From Paracoccaceae bacterium (GTDB lineage: Bacteria > Pseudomonadota > Alphaproteobacteria > Rhodobacterales > Rhodobacteraceae), in the NCBI GenBank assembly GCA_002402045.2, contig NVUX02000074.1:147235-211234 (forward strand): a DNA stretch of 64,000 nucleotides. Reading direction: 5' to 3'. Numbering within the stretch: position 1 is the stretch's first letter; the number at the start of each line of letters is the position of its first letter. Shown here one piece after another: positions 55,032 through 63,350 of the stretch. The notes below the pieces were generated by a model. That model did no database searches. It was not told where the DNA came from and was given only the letters and a program-made list of their open reading frames with translations. The translations under genes and the position numbers were made by a program.

Positions 55032-56957
55032 ATGGCTACCCCGCTCCTAGACACTATTTTATCTCCCGCCGATTTGCGAAAGCTCAGCGACCCTGAGCTG
55101 CGCCAGCTGGCTGACGAGCTGCGCTTAGAAACCATCGAAGCCGTTTCTAAAACCGGCGGCCACCTCGGGGCGGGTCTTGGCGTGGTTGAGCTTACGGTTG
55201 CGCTGCACGCGGTGTTTGATACCCCGCGCGATAAGCTGATTTGGGATGTGAGCCACCAATGCTACCCGCATAAAATCCTCACAGGCCGCCGTAAAAGAAT
55301 GGAAACCCTGCGCATGGGCGGCGGTATTTCGGGCTTCACTAAACGCAGCGAAAGCCCCTATGACCCGTTTGGCGCTGGCCATGCTGGCACGTCTATTTCG
55401 GCCGCCACCGGCTTTATGGCTGCACGAGAGCTGGGCGGCCAACCCGAGCACGGGCTGGGCGATGCGGTTGCTATTATCGGTGATGGCTCCATTCCGGCAG
55501 GCATGGCTTTTGAGGGTATGAATCACGCGGGCGATATGAAAAAACGCTTGTTTGTGGTGCTGAATGATAATGATATGTCGATCGCACCGCCCGTGGGCGC
55601 GATGTCGGGCTATCTTTCACGGCTCTATGCCGAGGCGCCTTTTCAGGAGCTAAAATCAGCCGCCAAGGGCTTTGCTTCGCTTTTGCCGCCGCCCCTGCAA
55701 GACGGCGCGCGCCGGGCCAAGGAATTGGTTAAATCCATGACCGTGGGCGGCACGCTTTTTGAGGAGCTTGGTTTTTCCTATATTGGCCCGATTGATGGCC
55801 ACGATATGGAGCAGCTGCTCAGCGTGTTGCGCACGGTGCATGAGCGGGCAACTGGGCCGATGCTGATCCATGTGATTACCAAAAAGGGCAAGGGCTTTGC
55901 TGCGGCTGAAGGCGCGGCCGATTGCGGCCATGCGCGCGGAAAATTTGACACCCGCACCGGCAAAGTTCATAAAACCCCGCCCGCCAATGCGCCGAGCTAT
56001 ACCAGCGTTTTTGCGAAAGCGCTTGTGGCCGAGGCCGAGGCTGACTCAAGGGTGGTTGGCATTACTGCCGCCATGCCTGATGGCACCGGCATGGATGTTT
56101 TTGCCAAGCACTTCCCCAACCGGATGTTTGATGTCGGCATGGCCGAGCAGCATGGGGTGACCTTTTCAGCGGGCCTCGCTGCGGGCGGCATGAAGCCGTT
56201 TTGTGCCATTTATTCCACGTTTCTTCAGCGCGGCTATGACCAGGTGGCGCATGATGTCGCCATCCAATCCCTGCCCGTGCGTTTTGCAATCGATCGGGCT
56301 GGCCTTGTGGGCGCTGATGGCCCGACGCACGCAGGCAGCTTTGATATCGCGTTTCTTGCGAACCTGCCCAATTTTGTGGTGATGGCGGCCGCAGACGAGG
56401 CCGAGCTGATGCATATGGTGGCCACCGCCGCCAGCATTAACGACCGCCCGTCGGCCTTCCGGTTTCCGCGCGGTGAAGGCGTGGGTGTTGAGCTGCCTGA
56501 GCGTGGCGAAGTGCTGGAAATTGGCAAGGGCCGCATTGTCCAAAAGGGCGCGCGCGTGGCTATCCTTTCGCTTGGCACCCGTCTTGGTGAGGCCCGTAAA
56601 GCCGCCGAAAACCTTGCCGCCATGGGCATTACGCCCACACTAGCCGATGCCCGCTTTGCCAAACCTCTGGACCGCGATTTGATCTTGCAGCTCGCCGCTG
56701 ATCACGAGGCGCTGATTACCGTCGAAGAGGGCGCTGTGGGTGGCTTTGGTAGCCATGTCGCCCAGCTATTGGCCGAAGAGGGAGTGTTTGATACCGGCCT
56801 GAAGTTCCGGTCTATGACATTGCCTGACGAATTCATCGCGCAAGATAGCCCCGCTGCCATGTATCATACCGCTGGGCTAGATGCCGAGGCGATAGAGGCG
56901 AAGGTGCTGGATGTGCTTGGCGTGGCCCAAATAAAACGCGCTAAAGGGCGGGCATAA
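55032..56957 (+). CDS. dxs: 1-deoxy-D-xylulose-5-phosphate synthase
   Basis: The ThDP enzyme that starts the MEP isoprenoid pathway from pyruvate and glyceraldehyde 3-phosphate; 641 residues. Signatures are [17 protein letters not shown], the ThDP motif [20 protein letters not shown] then [17 protein letters not shown] (split reading), and the transketolase domain with [21 protein letters not shown]. It is the last gene of the xseB-ispA-dxs unit and is followed by a repeat copy. Confidence 0.97.
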   Translation: MATPLLDTILSPADLRKLSDPELRQLADELRLETIEAVSKTGGHLGAGLGVVELTVALHAVFDTPRDKLIWDVSHQCYPHKILTGRRKRMETLRMGGGISGFTKRSESPYDPFGAGHAGTSISAATGFMAARELGGQPEHGLGDAVAIIGDGSIPAGMAFEGMNHAGDMKKRLFVVLNDNDMSIAPPVGAMSGYLSRLYAEAPFQELKSAAKGFASLLPPPLQDGARRAKELVKSMTVGGTLFEELGFSYIGPIDGHDMEQLLSVLRTVHERATGPMLIHVITKKGKGFAAAEGAADCGHARGKFDTRTGKVHKTPPANAPSYTSVFAKALVAEAEADSRVVGITAAMPDGTGMDVFAKHFPNRMFDVGMAEQHGVTFSAGLAAGGMKPFCAIYSTFLQRGYDQVAHDVAIQSLPVRFAIDRAGLVGADGPTHAGSFDIAFLANLPNFVVMAAADEAELMHMVATAASINDRPSAFRFPRGEGVGVELPERGEVLEIGKGRIVQKGARVAILSLGTRLGEARKAAENLAAMGITPTLADARFAKPLDRDLILQLAADHEALITVEEGAVGGFGSHVAQLLAEEGVFDTGLKFRSMTLPDEFIAQDSPAAMYHTAGLDAEAIEAKVLDVLGVAQIKRAKGRA

Positions 56958-56970
56958 CCAGCGCACCTCA

Positions 56971-57022
56971 GCGGCGCATCAACCTTTGCGCTTGCTGTTA
57001 GGCTATACGCGCGCCGCGCTGC
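56971..57022 (+). repeat. 52-bp inverted-end repeat, copy D (degenerate)
   Basis: Begins GCGGCGCATC and ends GCGCCGCGCTGC with matching spacing. The interior is diverged. It lies between the convergent 3' ends of dxs and the NlpC/P60 gene. Assigned to the same family as copy A by its ends and length. Confidence 0.6.
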
Positions 57023-57054
57023 AGACTGTTCGCTTGCGGCAAGACGTGAAAACG

Positions 57055-57774
57055 CTACAGTCTGCGAATAGCCGTAATTCCGCCATAGCCTTGGGCTTCC
57101 ACCCGTGCCACCGTGGTGGCCAGCGGTTCGGTTATGACGCTCATTGAAAACGCGGTGGCGTGTAGTAGCGTTTTGGAATCTTGCATCAGGCCTACATGGC
57201 CCTTCCAAAAAACCAGATCTCCACGCTGGAGAGGGGCATCAAGCGGCTGGGGTGCGCCAAGGCTGCTTGCCTGCGGGCCAGAATCACGTGGGGCGCTAAC
57301 CTCTGCCGCGTGTAGGGCTAATTGCGTAAGGCCCGAGCAATCAATTCCGAGGGTGGAGCGGCCGCCCCAGAGGTATGGGATGCCAAGGAAGCGCTCGGCC
57401 GTGGCCACGTAATCGGCTGTTGGGGCATGGCTTAGATGGGCGGCAAAAACATATCCCTCTGGGAGTATGGCAAATGCGCCTTCGGTTTTTTGCACAGAGA
57501 CCTTTGCCATAAAAGGCAGGCGCAGCCGGACCTCTGATTTCATATCGGGCGCGGCATAGATGAAACTCGCAAGCGCGTTTACGCTGTGGCTTGCCTCCCG
57601 GCTTTCAGCCAGCGCTGCACTCGGCACCCAGCCTTTGTAGCCACAGGCCACTTGCCCAAAACTATGGAAGCCCTCGGTTTTCTCCACCTCAAACGCCTCG
57701 CCAAACAGAAGCTGTGAAATGCGCTTGCCGTTTTGGGTGTCGAGCAGGTCAATGACTGGTTTATTCGCCCGCAT
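57055..57774 (-). CDS. NlpC/P60-family peptidase
   Basis: A 239-residue cysteine peptidase with SH3-like N-terminal domains (residues about 20-100) and a C-terminal NlpC/P60 catalytic domain. Cys is in GIDCSGLTQLAL, the first His in KGHVGLMQD and the third polar residue in LLHATAFSMSV. Relatives cut gamma-D-glutamyl-diamino acid bonds of murein peptides. The N-terminus looks slightly shorter than in homologues. The start overlaps the upstream aminopeptidase gene by 14 bases, which suggests murein-peptide recycling by the pair. Confidence 0.9.
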   Translation of the reverse strand: MRANKPVIDLLDTQNGKRISQLLFGEAFEVEKTEGFHSFGQVACGYKGWVPSAALAESREASHSVNALASFIYAAPDMKSEVRLRLPFMAKVSVQKTEGAFAILPEGYVFAAHLSHAPTADYVATAERFLGIPYLWGGRSTLGIDCSGLTQLALHAAEVSAPRDSGPQASSLGAPQPLDAPLQRGDLVFWKGHVGLMQDSKTLLHATAFSMSVITEPLATTVARVEAQGYGGITAIRRL

Positions 57775-59152
57775 TAAACCGCGCCTCGATCATGGCCAAA
57801 ATGGCCCTCCCGCCTTGAGCTTCTCCGCCTTTTGGCCGCGCGGGGCGGGCGGCCGGTGTCCAGCCATAAATATCAAAATGCGCAAATTGCACGGCGTTTT
57901 CCACGAAGCGCCGCAGGAATAGTGCGGCATTGATCGAGCCCGCCATGCCCCCCGCTGGCGCGTTGTTCAGGTCGGCAATTCCCGGCTCGATATTGGCCTC
58001 ATAACCCTCCCAAAACGGCATGCGCCACAAGGGGTCGGCCTCGGCCGTTGCCGCGCGGGCAAGCTGGTGCGCCAAGGCGCTATCGTCGGTATAAAACGGT
58101 GGCAGGTCCGGCCCGAGCGCCACCCGCGCTGCGCCGGTAAGCGTCGCCATACAAATCAGCAGGTCCGGTGTTTCTTCATCCGCCAGCGCCAAGGCATCGG
58201 CCAATACCAGCCGCCCCTCGGCGTCGGTATTGTTGTTTTCCACCGTCAGGCCCTTGCGGCTGCGCAAAATGTCTTGCGGCCTGAATGAACTTGCCGAAAT
58301 TGAGTTTTCTACGGCCGGAATAAGCACCCTAAGGCGCACCAGCAGACCAAGGCTCATGATCATATGCGCCAGTCCCAGCACATTGGCTGCGCCGCCCATG
58401 TCCTTTTTCATCAACCCCATAGAGGCCCCCGGCTTGATATTCAGCCCGCCCGTATCAAAGCAAACCCCTTTGCCAACCAGTGTGAGTTTGGGCGCATCGG
58501 GGTTTCCCCAAATCATATCCAGCAAGCGCGGGGCTTCAATCGCGGCCCGCCCCACGGCATGAATAAGGCCAAAATTCTCCCGCAGAAGATCATCACCAAC
58601 AATCGACGATGCTTTTGCTTTGTGCCGTTTTGCAAGGTCAAAAAACGCCGCCTCAAGCGCTTCTGGCCCCATGTCGTTGGCAGGCGTGTTGATCAGGTCA
58701 CGGGTCATAAAGGTGGCCTCTGCCTCCAGCTCCACCCGCGCGGCATCCACCCCTTGCGGGCAGGCCAGCCGCGCCTTTTGCGCTGGCTGCGATGCGTATT
58801 TATCAAAGCGATACCCCGCTAAAAGCCATGCCAGCGCGGCCTCTTTCAGCTCGGCCTGCTTCAGCCCACTTTCAATTCGGTAATCACCTTCCGGCAGCTT
58901 GGCTGCAATGCTGGCAAAGTTAAACCAGCCCCGTGCCCGTGCGCTGTGGTCTCCCCAGCCCGCCAGCACCGCCCGAATGCTGCCATTCTCTGCCGGAATC
59001 ACTGCCACCTGCCCAAGCTTTGCCACAAAACCAGTGTTTTCAGCCCAGTTTCGCCCCGCGTCATCCAGCTGGCTTAATGTGTGTTCAAGCCCCTCGGCCT
59101 CCACTACATAAATCGGGATAGTTGTCTCGGCGTTGGTAAATTTCGGCGGCAT
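57761..59152 (-). CDS. Leucyl aminopeptidase family (M17) protein
   Basis: A 463-residue manganese/zinc aminopeptidase. The M17 signature NNTDAEGRLVLADAL is complete. The metal-site lysine region LVGKGVCFDTGGLNIKPGASM (split reading) and KKDMGGAAN are intact. It has a short N-terminal domain relative to PepA. GGACACCTT precedes the ATG. It is co-transcribed with the NlpC/P60 gene, which overlaps its end. Confidence 0.93.
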   Translation of the reverse strand: MPPKFTNAETTIPIYVVEAEGLEHTLSQLDDAGRNWAENTGFVAKLGQVAVIPAENGSIRAVLAGWGDHSARARGWFNFASIAAKLPEGDYRIESGLKQAELKEAALAWLLAGYRFDKYASQPAQKARLACPQGVDAARVELEAEATFMTRDLINTPANDMGPEALEAAFFDLAKRHKAKASSIVGDDLLRENFGLIHAVGRAAIEAPRLLDMIWGNPDAPKLTLVGKGVCFDTGGLNIKPGASMGLMKKDMGGAANVLGLAHMIMSLGLLVRLRVLIPAVENSISASSFRPQDILRSRKGLTVENNNTDAEGRLVLADALALADEETPDLLICMATLTGAARVALGPDLPPFYTDDSALAHQLARAATAEADPLWRMPFWEGYEANIEPGIADLNNAPAGGMAGSINAALFLRRFVENAVQFAHFDIYGWTPAARPARPKGGEAQGGRAILAMIEARFNAGE

Positions 59153-59208
59153 AAGGTGTCCTTTTCGGTTTCCCGAAATCTCCCCCCATTGCCGCCCAAT
59201 TGCAACCC

Positions 59209-59589
59209 TTAAGGCGCCTGTGCATCAAATTCTATGATGCTAAATAGCGATCGTTCCGTCATCCGCGCCAGCCTAACCGACACAGCCGACAGCGCGGTAT
59301 AATCGCTCCGCTCTGCGCAATCCTGCGCCGCCGCTGCCACACCCGCCACACCTTTCAGCCCGATCTGCCGCGCAATCACGCCGATCTTTGCCGCTTGCCG
59401 TTCGGCCTGCGTAAATTCCCGCTCTCGGGCATCGCTCATTAAAGCGGTGATCTTTTCCGTCAACGAAAACACCACATCTTCCACGATTTCCGAATAGCGT
59501 TGCGCGCCGGTTGACGCCTTCAAAGCCCCAACAATTTCAAAATCCACATAGCCGCTTTCCGCGACTGTGAGGTGAAACACTTGTTCCAT
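59209..59589 (-). CDS. Small helical protein of unknown function
   Basis: A 126-residue protein from the ATG at 59589 (GGGAG 7 bases upstream). An earlier ATG at 59652 gives an unlikely cationic leader. The start MEQVFHLTVAESGYVDFEIVG (two segments) and a helical alanine-rich C-terminal half (AAKIGVIARQIGLKGVAGVAAAAQ) suggest an all-alpha scaffold such as an Hpt-like domain, though no phospho-His motif is clear. It is 56 bases upstream of the aminopeptidase on the same strand. Confidence 0.6.
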   Translation of the reverse strand: MEQVFHLTVAESGYVDFEIVGALKASTGAQRYSEIVEDVVFSLTEKITALMSDAREREFTQAERQAAKIGVIARQIGLKGVAGVAAAAQDCAERSDYTALSAVSVRLARMTERSLFSIIEFDAQAP

Positions 59590-59717
59590 CCCGATACTCC
59601 CATCCACTCCACGAATGAAAATAGCCCTGAGTCTTGAACAAATCCTTAGCATTCCCCCTAAAAAACAAGTACTTTTTGATAACCTTAATGAGTAGTTAAT
59701 TCACAAGTGCAAACGTC

Positions 59718-59770
59718 ACAGCGCGGCGCGGGTGCAATATTGCCAAGCAGTGTGCCGCCAGCCGTGCCGC
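59718..59770 (-). repeat. 53-bp inverted-end repeat, copy C
   Basis: On the minus strand it begins GCGGCACGGC and ends CGCGCCGCGCTGT with CTGCTTGGCAATATTGCACC between, closely matching copy A. It begins exactly where the BhcD-like remnant stops resembling its family. Confidence 0.78.
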
Positions 59771-59890
59771 CAGACACATGCGCGTCCAGCCAAAAGGGGT
59801 TATGGCTAGAGGTGATCGAGATAATCACATCCGCCTGTGCGCCCACCTGTTCTCGTGAGGCATCCTCAAAAGGCAGCTCCAGCTTCACCG
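59771..59890 (-). pseudogene. Remnant of iminosuccinate reductase (BhcD, ornithine cyclodeaminase family)
   Basis: A fragment of about 40 codons on the minus strand reads LELPFEDASREQVGAQADV, then IISITSSHNPFWLDAHVSGGT. It matches the BhcD/ornithine-cyclodeaminase nucleotide-site stretch (LPFE...AEADVIITITSS-x-P). Known role of the intact family member: NADH-dependent reduction of iminosuccinate to aspartate in the beta-hydroxyaspartate cycle. No intact flanks exist. It ends at repeat copy C. Identified from memory of the family, not a search. Confidence 0.6.
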
Positions 59891-59974
59891 CTGCGGGCAT
59901 CTGAAAGGTTGATCAAAACCGCCGCCCACGATATCGCAATGCGCTCTTGGGCGCTGAGCGCCGTAACCGCCTCT

Positions 59975-60159
59975 CGCCTTGATAGGCCTGAATGCTGGCA
60001 AACTTGAGGCTATTTCTGTTATCAATCAGCTGTGATGTTCACTATATCTTGCGAAGTGCTTGCCGCGCAGCACCCCGGGCCCACGTCGATCTCAACCCCG
60101 TACTCCAGCTGGGGGCCGTGCGTTTGTGCCGTTGCCGCAAGGTCGGCCACGGTGCTCCG
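59975..60159 (-). pseudogene. Remnant of beta-hydroxyaspartate aldolase (BhcC, D-threonine-aldolase family)
   Basis: Two pieces survive in different frames. TVADLAATAQTHGPQLEYG, then VEIDVGPGCC, matches the BhcC stretch with ADLSAAAQKHG and VEIDCGAGRCG. A frame change near 60010-60020 is followed by LKFASIQAYQG, matching the family's FKGIQAYQG. In the intact pathway this PLP enzyme joins glyoxylate and glycine. The front is fused directly to the BhcB remnant, so at least one internal deletion occurred. Confidence 0.62.
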
Positions 60160-60620
60160 CCCGTCTACCTGTTCAATAAGCTCGACGTTGCAGGTTGCCT
60201 GCCGCGCAATCACCCAAGGGTCACTATAGGGGTGAACAAATTCGGCACCCGTTTCGGCTTCAACCTTGGCAAACACCTCTTCGCGACTGATGGTACTTGG
60301 TGCGCGCTTGGTAACAACCCCGCCATAACCACACGGCGCGGAATGCGCTGGCGGCATATGAAAGGCTAAATGCATGATTGTGCGAAGGGTGCGTCGTCAC
60401 GCCCGTCGCCAATGCATCATCTGGCAAGCCAAACACCGCATTACACGGCCTGCGCCCCTCAAAAGCCCTGGCCTTCTGGAAGCTTTCACATTTGAAAAAC
60501 AGCTTAGCACCGGTGAGTTTATTCAGGGATTTCGACATTAAAGCCGACGTGCGGTGAGTGAAGGGTGTGATCATCTCGCGTGCCGTGATCGTCTCATCCG
60601 AGAGTGGGGGTATATTTAAG
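60160..60620 (-). pseudogene. Remnant of beta-hydroxyaspartate dehydratase (BhcB, serine/threonine dehydratase family)
   Basis: The N-terminal piece reads TPFTHRTSALMSKSLNKLTG, then AKLFFKCESFQKARAFEGRR, as in fold-type II dehydratases. The Schiff-base lysine position (AFK-x-RG) is Glu (AFEGRR) and the SGNH motif is broken to PSHNH. A frame change with deletion follows near 60340, then SREEVFAKVEAETGAEFVHPY and DPWVIARQATCNVELIEQVDG, matching BhcB. It cannot be active. It lies downstream of glcF on the same strand. EutB-type dehydratase is an alternative origin. Confidence 0.65.
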
Positions 60621-60813
60621 GCGGTTTCCAAATTGTCTGGTAATGTTCTGTGTGGCGGCAAGCAGCGGCCCCTCCTTGTGGACGCCACGGGAGAAACAGC
60701 GAACCTCGTTATTGCGGCCGTGGTTGGGCTAGTGATAATGAAGAGTGCCATACTTGCATGGGGTGCATCATGTAAGCGGCTGGAAAAACAACGGTGACAG
60801 GCGTCTGGCGGTG
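60621..60813. other. Degenerate non-coding stretch upstream of the remnants
   Basis: About 190 bases with no recognisable gene. Open frames on both strands are short and carry no family motif. It probably contains eroded material of the same lost operon (BhcA would be expected here), but no match is visible. Confidence 0.35.
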
Positions 60814-60866
60814 GCGGCGCGTCTGGCGTGGTTCTGTTTTGTAAGGCAGGACCCGCGCCGCGCGGC
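60814..60866 (+). repeat. 53-bp inverted-end repeat, copy B
   Basis: Begins GCGGCGCGTC and ends GCGCCGCGCGGC at the same spacing as copy A. It shares GCGT-x-GT-y-CTGTTTTG in the interior, the closest match to copy A. It forms an inverted pair with copy E, 34 bases away. Confidence 0.8.
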
Positions 60867-60900
60867 GAGGGGTGTGCTTGTTGCAACAAGCGCAGAGGTA

Positions 60901-60953
60901 TCAGCGCGGCGCGGGCGGGAGATCTCCAATCAATGCAGATTTTGCCGCGCCGC
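60901..60953 (-). repeat. 53-bp inverted-end repeat, copy E
   Basis: On the minus strand it begins GCGGCGCGGC and ends CGCGCCGCGCTGA with identical 53-base spacing. The interior is diverged. It lies 10 bases beyond the glcF stop and faces copy B. The spacer (60867-60900) carries the palindrome CTTGTTGCAACAAG. Confidence 0.7.
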
Positions 60954-60962
60954 CACCGCGCC

Positions 60963-62225
60963 TTAGTAAAGCGCCGAGGGTCTTGGTCCACCTGTGGCCC
61001 AGTCGAGCAGCTCCACCGTATGCACAACGGGCAGCTTGGTGCCATCACCGATTTGCATCATGCAGCCGATATTTCCGGCGGAAATCACATCGGGTGTGAG
61101 GGCTTCTAAACTGGCTACCTTGCGCGTGCCAAGCTGGCTGGCCAGCTCTGGTTGCATCAGGTTATAGGTGCCAGCTGAGCCGCAGCAGAGGTGGGAATCT
61201 ACGGGTTCCAACACCGTAAAGCCCGCATTGCGGAGCAGGGTTTTGGGGGCTTCTTTGATTTGCTGGCCGTGTTGCAGTGAGCAGGCGGCGTGGTAGGCGA
61301 CCTTGAGGTCTGCCTCGCCCTTGATGCCGATTTCCAGCAGAATCTCGGAAATATCGCGGGCTTTGCCTGCGATCTCGGCGGCATCCTCAGCCAGATCACT
61401 CTCGCGGAACATATAGCCGTAGTCCTTGACCGTCGTGCCACAGCCTGACGTGTTGATGACCACGGCATCCACATCAGCGGCCATCCATGCTTTGATATTG
61501 GCGGCAGCAGAGCGGTGGCTGGCTTTGGTTTTGCCCATGTGGTGGGTCACGGCCCCGCAGCAGCCCATGCCTTCAGCGATAACCACCTCAACTCCGTGGC
61601 GGGTGAGAATGCGAATGGTGGCCTCGTTAATGTCAGTGTTTAGCGCGGTTTGCGCACAGCCTGAAAGCAGGGCTACGCGGCGGATTTTGTGGCCTTTGGC
61701 CGCAAAGGTTTGCGGGCGATCAACCGCGCTGGGAGAAGGCAGCTTGGACGGGGCGAAATCTACCATGGCTTTTAGCTTTGAAGGCAGCGCAAAGCGGAAG
61801 GGCTTGGCGGCCCATGCGCCCAGAATTGCCACCCGAAAGCGCATCGGATAGGGCAAGATTTGCGCCAGCACTGCCCGCAATGCACGGTCAAACAACGGGC
61901 GCTTGTAGGTCTTTTCGATATGCTCACGGGCGAGATCCACAAGGTGCATATAGTGCACGCCCGAGGGGCAGGTCGTCATGCAGGCAAGGCAGCTCAGACA
62001 GCGGTCAATATGCTTCACGGATTTCTCATCTGCGGGGCGGCCTGCTTCCAGCATATCCTTGATCAGGTAAATTCGGCCACGGGGGCTGTCCAGCTCGTCG
62101 CCGAGCAGCAGGTAGGTGGGGCAGGTGGCGGTGCAAAATCCGCAATGAACGCAGGCGCGCAGTATTTCATCGGCACGCTGAATGCCGGTATCTGTGAGCT
62201 GCTCGGGGGTGAAATTGGTTTGCAT
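60963..62225 (-). CDS. glcF: Glycolate oxidase iron-sulfur subunit
   Basis: A 420-residue electron-transfer subunit of the membrane-associated GlcDEF complex that oxidises glycolate to glyoxylate. Two 4Fe-4S motifs are complete: Cys25/28/31/35 (CVHCGFCTATCP) and Cys76/79/82/86 (CLSCLACMTTCP). Two CCG domains follow (GMGCCGAVTHHMG and HLCCGSAGTYNLM). It follows an unknown gene and glcE on the same strand. The decayed beta-hydroxyaspartate genes lie immediately downstream. Confidence 0.96.
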   Translation of the reverse strand: MQTNFTPEQLTDTGIQRADEILRACVHCGFCTATCPTYLLLGDELDSPRGRIYLIKDMLEAGRPADEKSVKHIDRCLSCLACMTTCPSGVHYMHLVDLAREHIEKTYKRPLFDRALRAVLAQILPYPMRFRVAILGAWAAKPFRFALPSKLKAMVDFAPSKLPSPSAVDRPQTFAAKGHKIRRVALLSGCAQTALNTDINEATIRILTRHGVEVVIAEGMGCCGAVTHHMGKTKASHRSAAANIKAWMAADVDAVVINTSGCGTTVKDYGYMFRESDLAEDAAEIAGKARDISEILLEIGIKGEADLKVAYHAACSLQHGQQIKEAPKTLLRNAGFTVLEPVDSHLCCGSAGTYNLMQPELASQLGTRKVASLEALTPDVISAGNIGCMMQIGDGTKLPVVHTVELLDWATGGPRPSALY

Positions 62226-62234
62226 ATCGGCCCT

Positions 62235-63350
62235 TTAGATTGGTGGCGTAAGAGGAATGGTAATGTCGCGCAGCCCTTGGTCAAGGACGTGCAGGCTGGC
62301 ACCTGCGGCATAAACCTCGTGGCCAAAATAGTTTTGCAGCAGGGTAACAGCCCGCGCAACATCTGTAACCGCGAAGTCGATATAGACGTGATCGGTGCCA
62401 TTCCCCGCGGCCACCCAGCCACCGATGCCTGCGCTGGAAAGTGTCGCATGAAGGCGGTCCTCTACCTCGGCGCGCTCTTCAACATGGCCAAAGGGGGCGG
62501 CGGGGCTACGCTGGATCTTCAGATACATAAACCACTCGTTAAAGCGGCTGAAACCGCGCGAGGAAAAGAGTGGGCCATAGAGCGCAGCGCTGACATAGGC
62601 CGCAGTTGGGGCGAAAAATGTGATCAGGTCTTGGCGTGGATCGCCTTCAATCAGGTTGAAATTCTGGTAAAGCCCGCCGCTAGCCTGCGCGGGGTCAAGC
62701 GCACTATGGGGGGCGTTGGGCATTTGGCGCTGGGCTTCCGCAATGGCGGCATCAAAACTATCCAACCATGGAAGCGGCGCAAAGGGCGAGCTGATTTCGC
62801 TGGGTGTTTCTCGCACAGATCCAACCCAATCACGCTCTTTTTCCTCACCCAAAAGTAGGGTGGACACGTTGATCACCTCATCAAACACCGCGCGCCCCGC
62901 TCCGTAGCCGTGCTGGTTTATCCGGCCATTTTCTCCGAGGCTAACCTCGATCTGCGACAGGGTGAGTGGGAAGCCAAAGCGCGCTAAATGTTCTTGCGCC
63001 AGTTGGGCGGGGTCGCTTGGCGGGCGGGCATCGGTGAAGGTCCACCTAGGCAAGTTGGGGGCCATGCGCTGCATTAGCCGTGCAAGCGGGCGCATGGTGT
63101 CTCGGAATTCAGCGGTTATGGTGAGCATATGGCCATCGGTTGCGGGGCCAAATTCCCACATGAGGTTTGGGGAAACCTCCCTAAGGGGCTGCATGATGTC
63201 GGTGACCGTCTGGGTGCCGCCCTGTTGATTGAAAAACCATCGTCCAAGGGCATCGGCGTTTTGTGCGAAGTGCTGCCAAAAGGCCTTTATAGCATCGCGG
63301 GTGTTGCGACTGATTAAGTTGGCGGCATAATCATAGGGGTCAGCGCTCAT
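62235..63350 (-). CDS. Unrecognised 371-residue protein between glcE and glcF
   Basis: I do not recognise the family with confidence. The protein has no signal peptide or TM helix. It has a central stretch SPNLMWEFGPATDGHMLTIT and RPLARLMQRMAPNLPRWTF (split reading), and a C-terminal half with HVEERAEVEDRLHATLSSAGIGG (split), GTDHVYIDFAVTD and FGHEVYAAGASL. The ATG overlaps the glcE stop (CATGAGC), so it is translated with glcE. Its conserved-looking place inside a glycolate oxidase operon suggests a role with that enzyme, such as assembly or regulation; this is inference. Confidence 0.7.
   Translation of the reverse strand: MSADPYDYAANLISRNTRDAIKAFWQHFAQNADALGRWFFNQQGGTQTVTDIMQPLREVSPNLMWEFGPATDGHMLTITAEFRDTMRPLARLMQRMAPNLPRWTFTDARPPSDPAQLAQEHLARFGFPLTLSQIEVSLGENGRINQHGYGAGRAVFDEVINVSTLLLGEEKERDWVGSVRETPSEISSPFAPLPWLDSFDAAIAEAQRQMPNAPHSALDPAQASGGLYQNFNLIEGDPRQDLITFFAPTAAYVSAALYGPLFSSRGFSRFNEWFMYLKIQRSPAAPFGHVEERAEVEDRLHATLSSAGIGGWVAAGNGTDHVYIDFAVTDVARAVTLLQNYFGHEVYAAGASLHVLDQGLRDITIPLTPPI

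Noticed and set aside
60260..61048. A 262-codon minus-strand frame read as one gene
   Set aside because: Only its last third carries dehydratase similarity, the first part is the repeat region, and the catalytic lysine is lost. Annotated as a remnant instead.
61860..62858. A 332-codon plus-strand frame across glcF and the unknown gene
   Set aside because: Crosses two genes on the other strand; glcF iron-sulfur motifs decide the strand.
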